Below are positions 17,206 to 26,512 of a stretch of 54,894 nucleotides of DNA, in pieces. The stretch lies in assembly GCA_964370625.1 (NCBI GenBank), contig CAYJKB010000010.1:1-54894 (forward strand), read 5' to 3'. The translations under genes were made by a program, and so were the position numbers. Within the stretch, counting starts at the first letter, position 1. The number at the start of each line of letters is the position of its first letter. This stretch comes from CAYJKB01 sp964370625. GTDB taxonomy: Bacteria > Bacillota > Clostridia > Oscillospirales > Butyricicoccaceae. The notes beneath the pieces are model-generated. The model searched no databases and was not told where the DNA came from. It was given only the letters and a program-made list of their open reading frames with translations.

Positions 17206-18571
17206 TATTCCTCGTGTAATGCTTAGCGCAGGAAGTTCTGGCAGTGGAAAAACTACGCTGACTCTCGGTGTGCTGAGTGCTTTAATGCAAAAAAAAGTAA
17301 ATCTTTGTGCTTTTAAATGTGGCCCTGATTATATAGACCCGATGTTTCATAGTAAAGTAATTGGCGCTAAATGCCGAAATCTAGATACTTTTTTAATGGG
17401 TGAAGAAAATACAAAATTTTCGCTTTATAATAATTCTAAAAATTCAGAAATATCTATAATTGAAGGTGTTATGGGTTATTATGATGGTTTGCTTGGAAAA
17501 AGTGATATACATAGCACATATCATATAGCAAAAGTTACGAAAACTCCAACAATCATTGTTATTAATGGAAAGGGTGCAGCATATACCACTATTGCACTTT
17601 TAAAGGGTTTGATAGATTTTCGTGCCGATAGCAATATAAAAGGTGTAATTTTTAATAACATTACAGCTATGACTTATAAATTTTTACATGATTTAGTTGT
17701 AAATGAGCTAAATATTAAACCTCTAGGTTATATTGAACACAACAGTGAGTTTTCTTTAGAAAGTCGTCATTTGGGATTGATTACTGCGTCAGAAGTAGAT
17801 AAACTTGCCGAAATGACACAAAAACTAGGGGAGAATATATCTAAAACAGTAGATTTAGATGGATTAATTGAAATTGCTAAAACAGCGATAGAATTTGAAG
17901 TTAATACACCTTCGATTACAAAACAATTTAAAGATTTAACTATTGGGATTGCACTTGACAAAGCTTTTTGTTTTTATTATCAAGATAATTTAGATTTGTT
18001 GGAACAACTTGGTGCAAATCTTCAGTTTTTTAGCCCACTAGAAGATAAAGAATTGCCTAAAAATCTTGATGGATTAATTATCGGTGGTGGTTATCCTGAA
18101 CTATATCTTGAAAAAATTGCTCAAAATAAATCTATGCTAAATAGCATTAAAATGTCATTAGAAAATAATTTGCCTTGTTTGGCTGAGTGTGGTGGTTTCA
18201 TGTATTTGGGTGAAAGCATCCAAGGTAATGACGGAGAATATCATCAAACTGTAAATTTTTTGCAAGGCAACAGCCATAAAAAAGAAAAATTACAACGCTT
18301 TGGTTATTTTACGCTTACTGCTAACATTGAAAATTTTATGTTGTTGAAAGGTGAAAATATTAATTGTCACGAGTTTCACTATTGGGACAGTGATAATTGT
18401 GGCGATAATTTTACAGCTCAAAAACCAACTACACAAAGACAACATAATTGTATAATCTGTAAAAACAATGTTATTGCTGGATATCCACATATACATTTTT
18501 ATGGTAATACTAGCTTTCCTATAAATTTCTTGAAAAAATGTGAGGATTTTCATAATGGAAATATTAAATAA
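17195..18571 (+). CDS. cbiA: Cobyrinate a,c-diamide synthase CbiA
   Basis: ATP-dependent amidation of the a and c side chains of (cobalt) cobyrinate using glutamine. The N-terminal P-loop domain has GSSGSGKTT (13-21) and CGPDYIDPMFH. The C-terminal class I glutamine amidotransferase domain has GGGYPELYLEKI and the nucleophile Cys332 in LAECGGFMYLG; ECH-type ending GYPHIHFYGN. The ATG at 17195 (458 aa) is chosen because GGAGAGGG lies 8 nt upstream; an in-frame GTG at 17177 lacks a spaced RBS. Overlaps cobT by 17 bp. Confidence 0.95.
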   Translation: MKYNIPRVMLSAGSSGSGKTTLTLGVLSALMQKKVNLCAFKCGPDYIDPMFHSKVIGAKCRNLDTFLMGEENTKFSLYNNSKNSEISIIEGVMGYYDGLLGKSDIHSTYHIAKVTKTPTIIVINGKGAAYTTIALLKGLIDFRADSNIKGVIFNNITAMTYKFLHDLVVNELNIKPLGYIEHNSEFSLESRHLGLITASEVDKLAEMTQKLGENISKTVDLDGLIEIAKTAIEFEVNTPSITKQFKDLTIGIALDKAFCFYYQDNLDLLEQLGANLQFFSPLEDKELPKNLDGLIIGGGYPELYLEKIAQNKSMLNSIKMSLENNLPCLAECGGFMYLGESIQGNDGEYHQTVNFLQGNSHKKEKLQRFGYFTLTANIENFMLLKGENINCHEFHYWDSDNCGDNFTAQKPTTQRQHNCIICKNNVIAGYPHIHFYGNTSFPINFLKKCEDFHNGNIK

Positions 18572-19619
18572 ATATCTATCAAAGATTTCAAATATTGACA
18601 ATGATGCAATGAATACTTGTGCTGAAATGTGGAATTCAATTGCAATTCCACTTGGCAGTTTAGGGAAAGTTCAAGATTTAATTATTAAAGCTAGTGGCAT
18701 TTATGGCACACCTAAGATAGATTGTTTTAAAAAAGCAGTTGTTGTAATGTGTGCTGATAATGGAATTGTAAGCGAAGGTGTTACACAATCTCCAAGCTCA
18801 GTAACTGGTGTTGTAGCCGAAAATATGACTAGTAAAAAAGCTACAATTTCACTTATGAGTGCACATTTTGGTGGTGAAGTATTTGTGTTAGACGTTGGAA
18901 TGGAAAGCAACCATGACGAAAATAATAAAATTATAAATAAAAAAACTGTAAATGGTACAAAGAACTTTCTGCTTGAAGATGCAATGACAAAAGAGCAATG
19001 TATATCTGCGATTATTGCTGGAATTGAAATGGTTGAAAAACTTAAAACTGATGGTTTTAATCTAATTGCAACAGGTGAAATGGGTATAGGAAATACAACT
19101 ACTGCAAGTGCGATTGCATCTGTATTATTAAATAAGCCTGTAGCTGAAGTTACAGGAAAGGGTGCTGGGCTTACATCAGAGGCACTCTTGCGAAAAATTT
19201 TTGTAATTGAACAAGGGATTAAAAATCGAAAAGTTAATAAAGATGATGTATTTGGATTACTTTGTGGTGTTGGTGGACTAGATATAGCTGCTATGTGTGG
19301 AGTGTTTATTGGTGGTGGAATTTACCGTATTCCTATTTTAGTAGATGGCTTTATAAGTGGAATTTCTGCTCTTGTTGCCATTAATTTATGTGAAAAATTG
19401 CGTGATTTCATGTTTTCTACTCATATTTCTGCTGAACCAGCTGGTAAAATGTTAGTAAATGCATTGAATTTACCTTTTTTAATTGATGCAAACATGCGTT
19501 TAGGAGAGGGCAGTGGAGCTGTTATGTGCTATCCTTTTTTTGATGTTGGCCTTAAAATATTTAATGAAATGGCAAGCTTTGAAGTTGCAAATTTTCATAA
19601 ATATGAAAAACTTATATAA
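18555..19619 (+). CDS. cobT: Nicotinate-nucleotide:DMB phosphoribosyltransferase CobT
   Basis: Activates the lower-ligand base by transferring phosphoribose from nicotinate mononucleotide, giving alpha-ribazole phosphate. The 354-residue protein has PLGSLGKVQDL near the N terminus, ADNGIVSEGVTQSPSSVT near 70, GEMGIGNTTTASAI near 178 and the catalytic Glu (about 318) in MRLGEGSGA. The ATG at 18555 is preceded by GAGG at good spacing; the in-frame GTG at 18540 is not. No bzaA/bluB-type gene for making the base is in the window, so the base source is unknown. Confidence 0.95.
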   Translation: MEILNKYLSKISNIDNDAMNTCAEMWNSIAIPLGSLGKVQDLIIKASGIYGTPKIDCFKKAVVVMCADNGIVSEGVTQSPSSVTGVVAENMTSKKATISLMSAHFGGEVFVLDVGMESNHDENNKIINKKTVNGTKNFLLEDAMTKEQCISAIIAGIEMVEKLKTDGFNLIATGEMGIGNTTTASAIASVLLNKPVAEVTGKGAGLTSEALLRKIFVIEQGIKNRKVNKDDVFGLLCGVGGLDIAAMCGVFIGGGIYRIPILVDGFISGISALVAINLCEKLRDFMFSTHISAEPAGKMLVNALNLPFLIDANMRLGEGSGAVMCYPFFDVGLKIFNEMASFEVANFHKYEKLI

Positions 19620-19634
19620 CATGGTAAAATATTT

Positions 19635-20123
19635 ATGGTAATTACAGTTATTGGTGGAAGTGGAAGTGGAAAAAGTGAATTTGCAGAAAATTTAGCTTTT
19701 AATATCTCTCAAAACACACTCTATCTTGCGACAATGGAAAACATAACAGATGCATCAAAAAATAGAATTTTACGTCATAAAGAATTACGTCGAGATAAAA
19801 ACTTCAAGCTTGCAGAAAAACAAACAGCATTATATGAGCTTGATTATAAAGAATTTGATTGTGTGCTTGTAGAGTGTATTTCAAACCTTGTTGCAAATGA
19901 AATTTTCACAAAGAGTGAAACTAATCCACTTGAAGAAATAATTAAAGGGATTAAATCTATTAATAGTAAAAATATTGTTTTTGTAACTAATAATATTTTT
20001 AGCGATATTAAAAATTTTGAAAATTATTCGGAGATACATGGTTTAGCTAATATTGAAATTTGTTCATTTTCTGATGAGGTTTATGAAGTTGTAGCTGGTA
20101 TTCCGATTAAAATAAAAGGATAG
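19635..20123 (+). CDS. cobU: Adenosylcobinamide kinase/guanylyltransferase CobU, C-terminal motif lost
   Basis: Phosphorylates adenosylcobinamide and transfers GMP to it. The 162-residue protein is somewhat short (about 180 is usual). It keeps the P-loop GGSGSGKSEFAE (7-18), RILRHKELRR with the His expected to carry GMP, and LVECISNLVANEIF. The conserved VTNEVGxGIVPEN...GRxNQ segment is replaced by FVTNNIFSDIKNFENYSEIH. It still ends with the family end DEVYEVVAGIPIKIKG. A truncated paralog two genes downstream retains the segment this copy lacks. Confidence 0.85.
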   Translation: MVITVIGGSGSGKSEFAENLAFNISQNTLYLATMENITDASKNRILRHKELRRDKNFKLAEKQTALYELDYKEFDCVLVECISNLVANEIFTKSETNPLEEIIKGIKSINSKNIVFVTNNIFSDIKNFENYSEIHGLANIEICSFSDEVYEVVAGIPIKIKG

Positions 20124-20136
20124 AGGAGTGTAGTTT

Positions 20137-20898
20137 TTGAAAATCATAAAAAGTTTTTTAATGACTGTTTCAATGTATACAATAATTAAAACTCCACGTA
20201 TGAATATAGAAACTAAGGATATTCCTTATGTTTTTTGCTTTTTTCCACTAATAGGGGTTATCATAGCAAGCGTTTTTCACTTTGTTTTCCCATATTTATT
20301 GCAATTTCATGAAATTTTTATTGCTGGAATATTTGCTTTTTTCCCGATAATCCTAACAGGTGGTATTCATTTAGACGGTTTTGGAGATACATGTGATGGA
20401 TATTTTTCATATGCTGATAAAGAAAAAAAACTTGAAATTTTAAAAGATCCCCACATGGGTGCTTTTGGAGCAATTGGAATTACATCATATTTATTATTAA
20501 ATGTTGTAATCTGGGTTCAATTAATTTCAGCACCTAAGTATTTACATTTTGCTATATGTGGGTATATAATCTCAAGGTGTTTACTTGCACTATTTGCCGT
20601 ATGTGTAAAACCTGCAAAAGGCAGTGGGCTATTATATATGTTTGTTGATGGCGCTGGAAAAACGGCTGTAAAAATAACTTCTTCGCTTATTTTGATTTTA
20701 ATTTTTATTATATTGACACTGAAGAATCCTTTTATCTTTAGTATAAATTTATTAGTTATTTTAATTTTTTGTCTCTGGTATTATAAAATGATAAATCGTG
20801 AATTTGGTGGAATTACTGGAGATTTAGCAGGTTGTTTACTGATGTGTATTGAATTTTTATTAATACTCACAAATGCTATTCTAGGTGTTTTAGTTTAA
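20137..20898 (+). CDS. cobS: Adenosylcobinamide-GDP ribazoletransferase CobS
   Basis: Integral membrane enzyme joining adenosylcobinamide-GDP with alpha-ribazole (phosphate) to form (phospho)adenosylcobalamin. The 253-residue, strongly hydrophobic protein has the conserved GGIHLDGFGDTCDG (about 79-92) and ILKDPHMGAFGAIG (about 104-117) loops. Starts at TTG 20137 with GAGGAG 8 nt upstream; no suitable ATG is near. Lies between cobU and the truncated CobU paralog. Confidence 0.93.
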   Translation: MKIIKSFLMTVSMYTIIKTPRMNIETKDIPYVFCFFPLIGVIIASVFHFVFPYLLQFHEIFIAGIFAFFPIILTGGIHLDGFGDTCDGYFSYADKEKKLEILKDPHMGAFGAIGITSYLLLNVVIWVQLISAPKYLHFAICGYIISRCLLALFAVCVKPAKGSGLLYMFVDGAGKTAVKITSSLILILIFIILTLKNPFIFSINLLVILIFCLWYYKMINREFGGITGDLAGCLLMCIEFLLILTNAILGVLV

Positions 20899-20914
20899 AA
20901 AAGAGGTAAATTAA

Positions 20915-21220
20915 ATGATATTTATAATAGGTGGGGCATATCAAGGTAAAAAAGCTTTTGCAAATACGCTTAATGGCGAAAAACTTTTTGATTTGCATGA
21001 AATTATCCGTCAAAAGCTAAAATCAAATGATGACATTGATATTAATTATGAATCTTATGATGTAATTACTTGTGACGAAGTTGGTTGTGGTGTAATTCCG
21101 ATGGATAGATTTGATATTGAATATAGAGAAGTTGTCGGTAGAACTAGCTGTAGCATTGCACAAATTGCTAAAGAAGTTTACAGAGTTACAGCCGGAATTC
21201 CTACTAAAATTAAAGGATAA
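20915..21220 (+). CDS. Truncated CobU-like protein
   Basis: A 101-residue protein that resembles both ends of CobU without the middle. A degenerate P-loop IIGGAYQGKKAFA is followed directly by TCDEVGCGVIPMDRFDIEYR and then EVVGRTSCSIAQIAKEVYRV. It ends AGIPTKIKG, almost as in the longer CobU (AGIPIKIKG), so the two are paralogs. The His of the GMP-binding RHKELR segment is missing. The retained DEVG...GR segment is exactly what the 162-aa CobU lacks. Possible roles are a subunit of a split CobU or a regulatory remnant. RBS AAAGAGG is present. Confidence 0.75.
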   Translation: MIFIIGGAYQGKKAFANTLNGEKLFDLHEIIRQKLKSNDDIDINYESYDVITCDEVGCGVIPMDRFDIEYREVVGRTSCSIAQIAKEVYRVTAGIPTKIKG

Positions 21221-21224
21221 AAAA

Positions 21225-21791
21225 ATGAAAATCACATTAATCAGACATGGTAAAACTAAAGGAAATATTGAAAAAAGATACATAGGCAGTACTGATGAAA
21301 GCCTCTGTCCATTAGGAATTGAACAGGCTCAAAATTTTAAAGATGCATACATGCCAGCAGATAAACTTTATTCAAGTCCGATGAAGCGAGCAATTGAAAC
21401 AGCAAAAATTTTATTCGAAAACACTGAAATTATCATTGAAAATGACTTTAGAGAGATGGATTTTGGTGACTTTGAAAATAAGAACTACGAAGAACTTTGT
21501 AATAATAGTGATTATAGAGCATTTGTAGAGGGAGCAAATCCAGCAAATGGGGAAGATAAAGCAATTTTTTTCGACAGATGTTTTAATGCATTTTTAAATA
21601 TTATTTCATTCCACAAGGATAATGAAAGCATTGCTATTGTATGTCATGGTGGCACAATTATGGCAATTTTACACAAACTGACAAATAAAGAATTTTATAC
21701 ATTTCAATCAGCTAACTTATCTGGTTATGAACTGAATTTCGAAAATTCGCAACTTATTTCATATAAGGAGGTTGGAGAAATTCATGTTTGA
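21225..21791 (+). CDS. cobC: Alpha-ribazole phosphatase-like histidine phosphatase CobC
   Basis: A 188-residue member of the histidine phosphatase (phosphoglycerate-mutase-like) superfamily, with the catalytic LIRHGKTKGN (5-14), SSPMKRAIETA near 49-59, EMDFGDFENKNYEEL and the second His in VCHGGTIMAILH near 140. In this context it would remove the 5' phosphate of alpha-ribazole phosphate or adenosylcobalamin phosphate. The ATG at 21225 follows AAAGGA by 7 nt; reading frame upstream of it lies inside the CobU paralog. Overlaps cbiB by 8 bp. Confidence 0.88.
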   Translation: MKITLIRHGKTKGNIEKRYIGSTDESLCPLGIEQAQNFKDAYMPADKLYSSPMKRAIETAKILFENTEIIIENDFREMDFGDFENKNYEELCNNSDYRAFVEGANPANGEDKAIFFDRCFNAFLNIISFHKDNESIAIVCHGGTIMAILHKLTNKEFYTFQSANLSGYELNFENSQLISYKEVGEIHV

Positions 21792-22743
21792 ACATTTATA
21801 TATATTGCCAGTAGCATTTATTCTTGATTTTGTTTTTGGAGATCCTGCAAGAATTTATCATCCAATTTGTTTAATAGGAAATGGAATTTCATTCATTGAA
21901 AAAATAATAAGAAATATTATTAAAGGCGGAAAGACAAGTCAATTTATTGGTGGTTTAATTTTATTTGTACTTATAACTTTTTTATCTTTTGCAATTCCTT
22001 TTGCGATTTTAAATTTCGCCTTAGCGGATTTTCCTATAGTACGAATTTTGCTCGAAATATTTTGGTGTTTTCAAATTCTTGCAATGACGTCCCTTAAAAA
22101 TGAAAGCATGAAAGTGTGTACAGCACTAAAAAATGAAGATTTACCTGAAGCTAGAAAATTTTTATCCTATATTGTAGGCCGTGATACGTCAGAGCTTTCT
22201 GATAGAAAAATCATTCGTGCTACTGTTGAAACTGTTGCAGAAAACTTTAGTGATGGTGTAATTGCGCCGATGTTATTTATCGCTATTGGTGGTGCACCAT
22301 TAGGTTTCCTTTATAAAGCTATAAATACACTTGATTCAATGGTCGGATATAAAAATGATAAGTACTTATATTTTGGAAGAGTATCTGCGAAGATGGATGA
22401 TTTAGCTAATTTTATTCCAGCTAGATTATCTGCGTTTTTTTTAATACTTGGAGCAAAATTTTTAAAGCTAGATCATTTGTATGCTTATAAAATTTTTATT
22501 CGAGATAGAAAAAATCATTCAAGCCCAAATAGTGCCCAAACGGAAAGCGTTGTGGCTGGTGCACTTAACATTGAGCTTGGAGGAAATTCATTTTATTTTG
22601 GTAAAGAATATAAAAAACCTACAATTGGTGATGATTTAAGAGAACCATCGCCTACAGACATAGAAAAAGCTAATAATTTAATGATAATTTCATCAATTAT
22701 TGGTTGTTTATTTATTGGAGCTATAATCTTTATAGTTATGTAA
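21784..22743 (+). CDS. cbiB: Adenosylcobinamide-phosphate synthase CbiB
   Basis: Membrane enzyme that attaches aminopropanol (phosphate) to adenosylcobyrate. The 319 residues include LDFVFGDPARIYHPICLIG (12-30), VGRDTSELSDRKIIRATVET near 125-145, ENFSDGVIAPMLFIAIGG near 147-164 and the late DRKNHSSPNSAQTESVVAGA. Hydrophobic helices are distributed as in the family. The ATG at 21784 is preferred over TTG 21772, which abuts the AAGGAGG. Followed by cobD, whose product supplies its substrate. Confidence 0.94.
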   Translation: MFEHLYILPVAFILDFVFGDPARIYHPICLIGNGISFIEKIIRNIIKGGKTSQFIGGLILFVLITFLSFAIPFAILNFALADFPIVRILLEIFWCFQILAMTSLKNESMKVCTALKNEDLPEARKFLSYIVGRDTSELSDRKIIRATVETVAENFSDGVIAPMLFIAIGGAPLGFLYKAINTLDSMVGYKNDKYLYFGRVSAKMDDLANFIPARLSAFFLILGAKFLKLDHLYAYKIFIRDRKNHSSPNSAQTESVVAGALNIELGGNSFYFGKEYKKPTIGDDLREPSPTDIEKANNLMIISSIIGCLFIGAIIFIVM

Positions 22744-22765
22744 AATTTTGAGATGGAGAATATTA

Positions 22766-23824
22766 ATGCAAAACACACATGGTGGAGATGTTTATACATT
22801 TTATGAAAAATATGGTAAAAAGCCTTTGGATTTTTCAGCTAACATAAATCCACTTGGTATGCCAAAAAACTTGCTTCAAGATATAGATAAAATGCACGAA
22901 GCTTTGTCTATTTACCCTGATTTTAAATATAGAAAATTACGTCAAAAAGTTGCGAAAAAAGAAAAAGTTAAACCTGAAAATATTTTATGTGGTAATGGTG
23001 CTGCTGATTTAATTTTTTCAATCTGTACAGCTCTATCTCCTAAAAATGCACTAATTCCTGCACCTACATTTTTAGAATACGAAAAAGCTTTAACCGTTAC
23101 AAATACAAATATTTGTTATATAAACCTTGCTGAAAGTAACGATTTTGCACTTTCTCTTTTTGATATTGAAAATGCTTATAATGGGCAAGATTTACTTTTT
23201 ATTTGCTCACCTAATAATCCAACAGGCAGAGCTGAAACTAAAGAAGAACTATTCAAAATTTTAACTTTTGCAAAGCAAAAAAACATGCTTGTGATATTGG
23301 ATAACTGCTTTTTAAACTTTGTGCAAAATGAGCATAATTATTCAGTGAGCGAATATTTAAACAACTTTGATAATCTTATTATTTTAAAAGCATTTACAAA
23401 AATTTATGCTATGGCTGGGATTAGATTAGGTTATTTAATTTCATCAAATCTTGATTTAATTGCTAAAATTGCATCAGCAATGCAAGCTTGGTCTGTTTCT
23501 GCTATTGCGCAAATTTGTGGCCAACGTGCGTTAGAGCATGATGATTATATCATCCAAACAAAAGACTTTGTTCAAAATGAAAGAGAGTTTTTACAAGAGA
23601 ATTTATCAAAACTTGGCTTAAAATACTATAATTCTCAAGCAAATTACATTTTGTTTAAATGTCAAGATATTAACTTGCAATTGAAATTGGAGCAGCATGG
23701 AATTTTAATTCGTTCATGTGCAAATTATATAGGGCTTACAAATGAATTTTATAGAATTGCTGTTAAAACTCGTGAGGAAAATGAAAAATTAATTAAATCT
23801 TTGGAGGAAGTTCTAAATGGCTAA
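22766..23824 (+). CDS. cobD: L-threonine-O-3-phosphate decarboxylase CobD
   Basis: PLP-dependent aminotransferase-fold enzyme making (R)-1-amino-2-propanol O-2-phosphate. The 352 residues show HGGDVYTFYEKYG and DFSANINPLGMPKNL at the N terminus, FICSPNNPTGRAE near 150 and the PLP lysine at about 212 in LKAFTKIYAMAGIRLGY. GGAG is spaced 7 nt before the ATG at 22766. Could be confused with HisC, but its place between cbiB and cbiP and the N-terminal HGG segment favour CobD. Overlaps cbiP by 8 bp. Confidence 0.93.
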   Translation: MQNTHGGDVYTFYEKYGKKPLDFSANINPLGMPKNLLQDIDKMHEALSIYPDFKYRKLRQKVAKKEKVKPENILCGNGAADLIFSICTALSPKNALIPAPTFLEYEKALTVTNTNICYINLAESNDFALSLFDIENAYNGQDLLFICSPNNPTGRAETKEELFKILTFAKQKNMLVILDNCFLNFVQNEHNYSVSEYLNNFDNLIILKAFTKIYAMAGIRLGYLISSNLDLIAKIASAMQAWSVSAIAQICGQRALEHDDYIIQTKDFVQNEREFLQENLSKLGLKYYNSQANYILFKCQDINLQLKLEQHGILIRSCANYIGLTNEFYRIAVKTREENEKLIKSLEEVLNG

Positions 23825-25313
23825 ATGTATAATGATACAAGGAACCATGTCAAATGTTGGTAAAAGCTTGCTTACAGCAGGTCTTTGCCGAATTTTTAAA
23901 AGACATGGTTATAAAGTCGCTCCTTTTAAATCTCAAAACATGGCACTAAATTCATTTATTACTGAAGACGGTTTAGAAATGGGCAGAGCACAAGTGGTTC
24001 AAGCAGAAGCTTGCTCTGTTAAAGCTGATGTTCGCATGAATCCTGTCTTGCTGAAACCTACTAGTGATAGTGGTTCTCAAGTTATTGTAATGGGTGAAGT
24101 TATTGGAAATATGCGAGCTGCTGAGTATTATGAATTTAAAAATACACTTAAACCTATTGTTCAAAAGGCTTTTGATGAACTAATGGCAGAAAATGATATC
24201 ATTGTAATTGAAGGTGCTGGTAGTCCTGCTGAAATCAATTTAAAACAACATGATATTGTTAACATGGGCATGGCTAAAATGGCAAATTCACCTGTTTTAT
24301 TAGTAGGTGATATTGACAGAGGCGGTGTATTTGCTTCTCTATATGGCACTTATTTATTACAAGATGAAGATGAGAAAAAATATATTAAAGGTACAATTAT
24401 TAATAAATTTCGTGGTGATGTGAATATTTTAAAGCCTGGGGTTGACATGCTAGAGAACCTAATTAAACTTCCGAATTTAGGTGTTGTTCCTTATACTTTT
24501 TTAGATATTGAAGATGAGGATAGTTTGTCAGATAGATTTACTACCTGTGGAACTGGTGATATAGATATTGCAATAATCAGATTGCCTAAAATTTCAAATT
24601 TTACTGATTTCAATGCTCTTTCTTATATGAATAATGTTAAAGTTCGATATGTAAATTCAGTTTCAGAACTTCGAGACCCTGATATGATTATTCTTCCTGG
24701 AACAAAAAATACTCTAGGAGATTTAAAATGGCTTCGACAAAGTGGACTGGAAAGTGAAATACTTAAATTTGCTGATAAAGGTAAAACTATTTTTGGAATA
24801 TGTGGTGGATATCAAATGCTATGCCAAACCTTGTCTGACCCTCATAATGTAGAGGAAGGTGGGGAAATGCGAGGTTTAGGTTTGATAGCTGGCACAACTA
24901 TTTTTGAAAAAGAAAAAGTGCGTACTAGAGTAACGGGAAAATTCAGAGAATTTGAAGGCAATCTTAAGTATTTATCAAATGCAATTTTTGAAGGATATGA
25001 AATTCATATGGGTAAAACAACTGGTGATTTCCAAAGTTTTACTATAATTAAAACAGATGATAGTACTTTAACAGATGATGGCGGATATACTAAAAATGTT
25101 TACGGAAGTTATGTACATGGAATTTTTGATAGTGGTGATGTATTAACTGGACTTTTAAAATCATTATATGAACTCAAAGGACTTGAATATAATGAACAAA
25201 GCACGTTTGATATTTATGCACATAAAGAACGTGAGTATAATAAACTTGCTGATGTATTAGAGGAATCACTTGATATGGATGCTATTTACAAGATTTTAAA
25301 TGAAGGTGTTTAA
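23817..25313 (+). CDS. cbiP: Cobyric acid synthase CbiP
   Basis: Glutamine-dependent amidation of the b, d, e and g side chains of adenosylcobyrinate a,c-diamide. The 498-residue protein begins MIQGTMSNVGKSLLTAGLCR (P-loop), followed by PFKSQNMALNSFIT and EGAGSPAEINL. The C-terminal glutaminase domain has LPGTKNTLGDL, the nucleophile Cys329 in FGICGGYQML and His434 in GSYVHGIFD. Full length. A 46-bp gap separates it from cobO. Confidence 0.96.
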   Translation: MAKCIMIQGTMSNVGKSLLTAGLCRIFKRHGYKVAPFKSQNMALNSFITEDGLEMGRAQVVQAEACSVKADVRMNPVLLKPTSDSGSQVIVMGEVIGNMRAAEYYEFKNTLKPIVQKAFDELMAENDIIVIEGAGSPAEINLKQHDIVNMGMAKMANSPVLLVGDIDRGGVFASLYGTYLLQDEDEKKYIKGTIINKFRGDVNILKPGVDMLENLIKLPNLGVVPYTFLDIEDEDSLSDRFTTCGTGDIDIAIIRLPKISNFTDFNALSYMNNVKVRYVNSVSELRDPDMIILPGTKNTLGDLKWLRQSGLESEILKFADKGKTIFGICGGYQMLCQTLSDPHNVEEGGEMRGLGLIAGTTIFEKEKVRTRVTGKFREFEGNLKYLSNAIFEGYEIHMGKTTGDFQSFTIIKTDDSTLTDDGGYTKNVYGSYVHGIFDSGDVLTGLLKSLYELKGLEYNEQSTFDIYAHKEREYNKLADVLEESLDMDAIYKILNEGV

Positions 25314-25359
25314 ACTTTTGATATTTGTATAATTAAAAATATAAAAGGAGAGAATTTTT

Positions 25360-25884
25360 ATGGGATTAGTTCATATTTACCATGGTGATGGAAAAGGGAA
25401 AACTACAAGTGCAATCGGCTTATCTATAAGAGCATTAGGTGCAGGATTTAAAGTTATATTTTTACAATTTTTAAAAGGTGGAAAAACAGCAGAACTTGAA
25501 ACCTTTGCAAAACTTGATGGAATTGAAGTTATTAGATGCGAAAAAGACTATAAATTCACATGGCTTTTGTCTGATGAAGAAAAAATAGAGCTTAAATGTG
25601 ATCATAATGAACTTCTTGATAAAGCTATTGCATTATGCACGAATGATGGCACTAAAACTCTGCTTGTTCTAGATGAGCTTTGTGCTACACATCGTTTAAA
25701 TCTAATAGATACAGAAAAGGTTGAAAAATTTATTGCAGATAGACATGAGAACCTTGAAATTGTAATAACAGGTCGTGAACCAAAAGATGAGCTTATCGCC
25801 CTTGCAAATTATATTAGTGAAGTTAAAAAAATAAAACACCCTATGGATGAGGGTGTCGGTGCTAGAAAGGGAATTGAACAATGA
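25360..25884 (+). CDS. cobO: ATP:corrinoid adenosyltransferase (CobA/BtuR type)
   Basis: Transfers the adenosyl group from ATP to cob(I)alamin/cob(I)yrinate. The 174-residue protein has the N-terminal IYHGDGKGKTTSAIGLSIRA P-loop, FLQFLKGGKTAELE near 39-52, LLVLDELCATHRLNLI near 102 and VVITGREP-like EIVITGREPKDELI near 129. BtuR/CobO family, not PduO. AAAGGAGAG precedes the ATG. Named cobO here to keep it apart from the SUMT domain CobA in the same cluster. Confidence 0.95.
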   Translation: MGLVHIYHGDGKGKTTSAIGLSIRALGAGFKVIFLQFLKGGKTAELETFAKLDGIEVIRCEKDYKFTWLLSDEEKIELKCDHNELLDKAIALCTNDGTKTLLVLDELCATHRLNLIDTEKVEKFIADRHENLEIVITGREPKDELIALANYISEVKKIKHPMDEGVGARKGIEQ

Positions 25885-26510
25885 TTGAAATTGTAAAACC
25901 ACATGAAATAGAAAAAAGAAGTTTTGAAATTATTCAAAGTGAACTGGGCACAGCTCTTGACCCAGAAAAAGCGCCGATAATAATGCGTTGTATTCATACA
26001 AGTGCAGATTTTGAGTATGCTGAAAATTTAGCTTTTTCAGATGATGTTGTTAAAATTGCACTTGATGCTATAAAAAATGGTGCTGATATTTTAACAGATA
26101 CGCAAATGGCAAAATCAGGCATTAGTAAACCTACTTTAGCAAAATTAGGTGGGGAAGTACATTGCTTTATATCCGATAGTGATGTGGCTTTAGCGGCTAA
26201 AGAAAATGGTATGACACGCAGTGCTATGTGTATGCGCAAAGCAAGTGAAGTAATTAAAAAACCATTGATTATCGCTATTGGTAATGCACCTACAGCTTTA
26301 ATTGAACTGGATAAATTAATTTCAGAAGGTAAAATCTCTCCTGCATTAGTAGTTGGTGTTCCTGTTGGTTTTGTTAATGTAGTTGAAAGTAAAGAAATAA
26401 TTATGAAATCTGGTGTCCCATATATAGTAGCAAAAGGGCGTAAAGGCGGAAGCAATGTTGCAGCTGCTATCATAAATGCTATTTTATACATGGCAATGCC
26501 TGAAAGATAG
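25881..26510 (+). CDS. cbiC: Cobalt-precorrin-8 methylmutase CbiC
   Basis: Moves the methyl group from C11 to C12 to form cobyrinate. The 209 residues contain the catalytic His39 in MRCIHTSADFEYAENLAF, GADILTDTQMAKSGI near 62-76, AIGNAPTALIELDKLI near 131 and GVPVGFVNVVESKE near 156. Overlaps cobO by 4 bp. It is the last gene of the cobalamin cluster and is followed by a strong terminator. Confidence 0.96.
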   Translation: MIEIVKPHEIEKRSFEIIQSELGTALDPEKAPIIMRCIHTSADFEYAENLAFSDDVVKIALDAIKNGADILTDTQMAKSGISKPTLAKLGGEVHCFISDSDVALAAKENGMTRSAMCMRKASEVIKKPLIIAIGNAPTALIELDKLISEGKISPALVVGVPVGFVNVVESKEIIMKSGVPYIVAKGRKGGSNVAAAIINAILYMAMPER

Positions 26511-26512
26511 AG

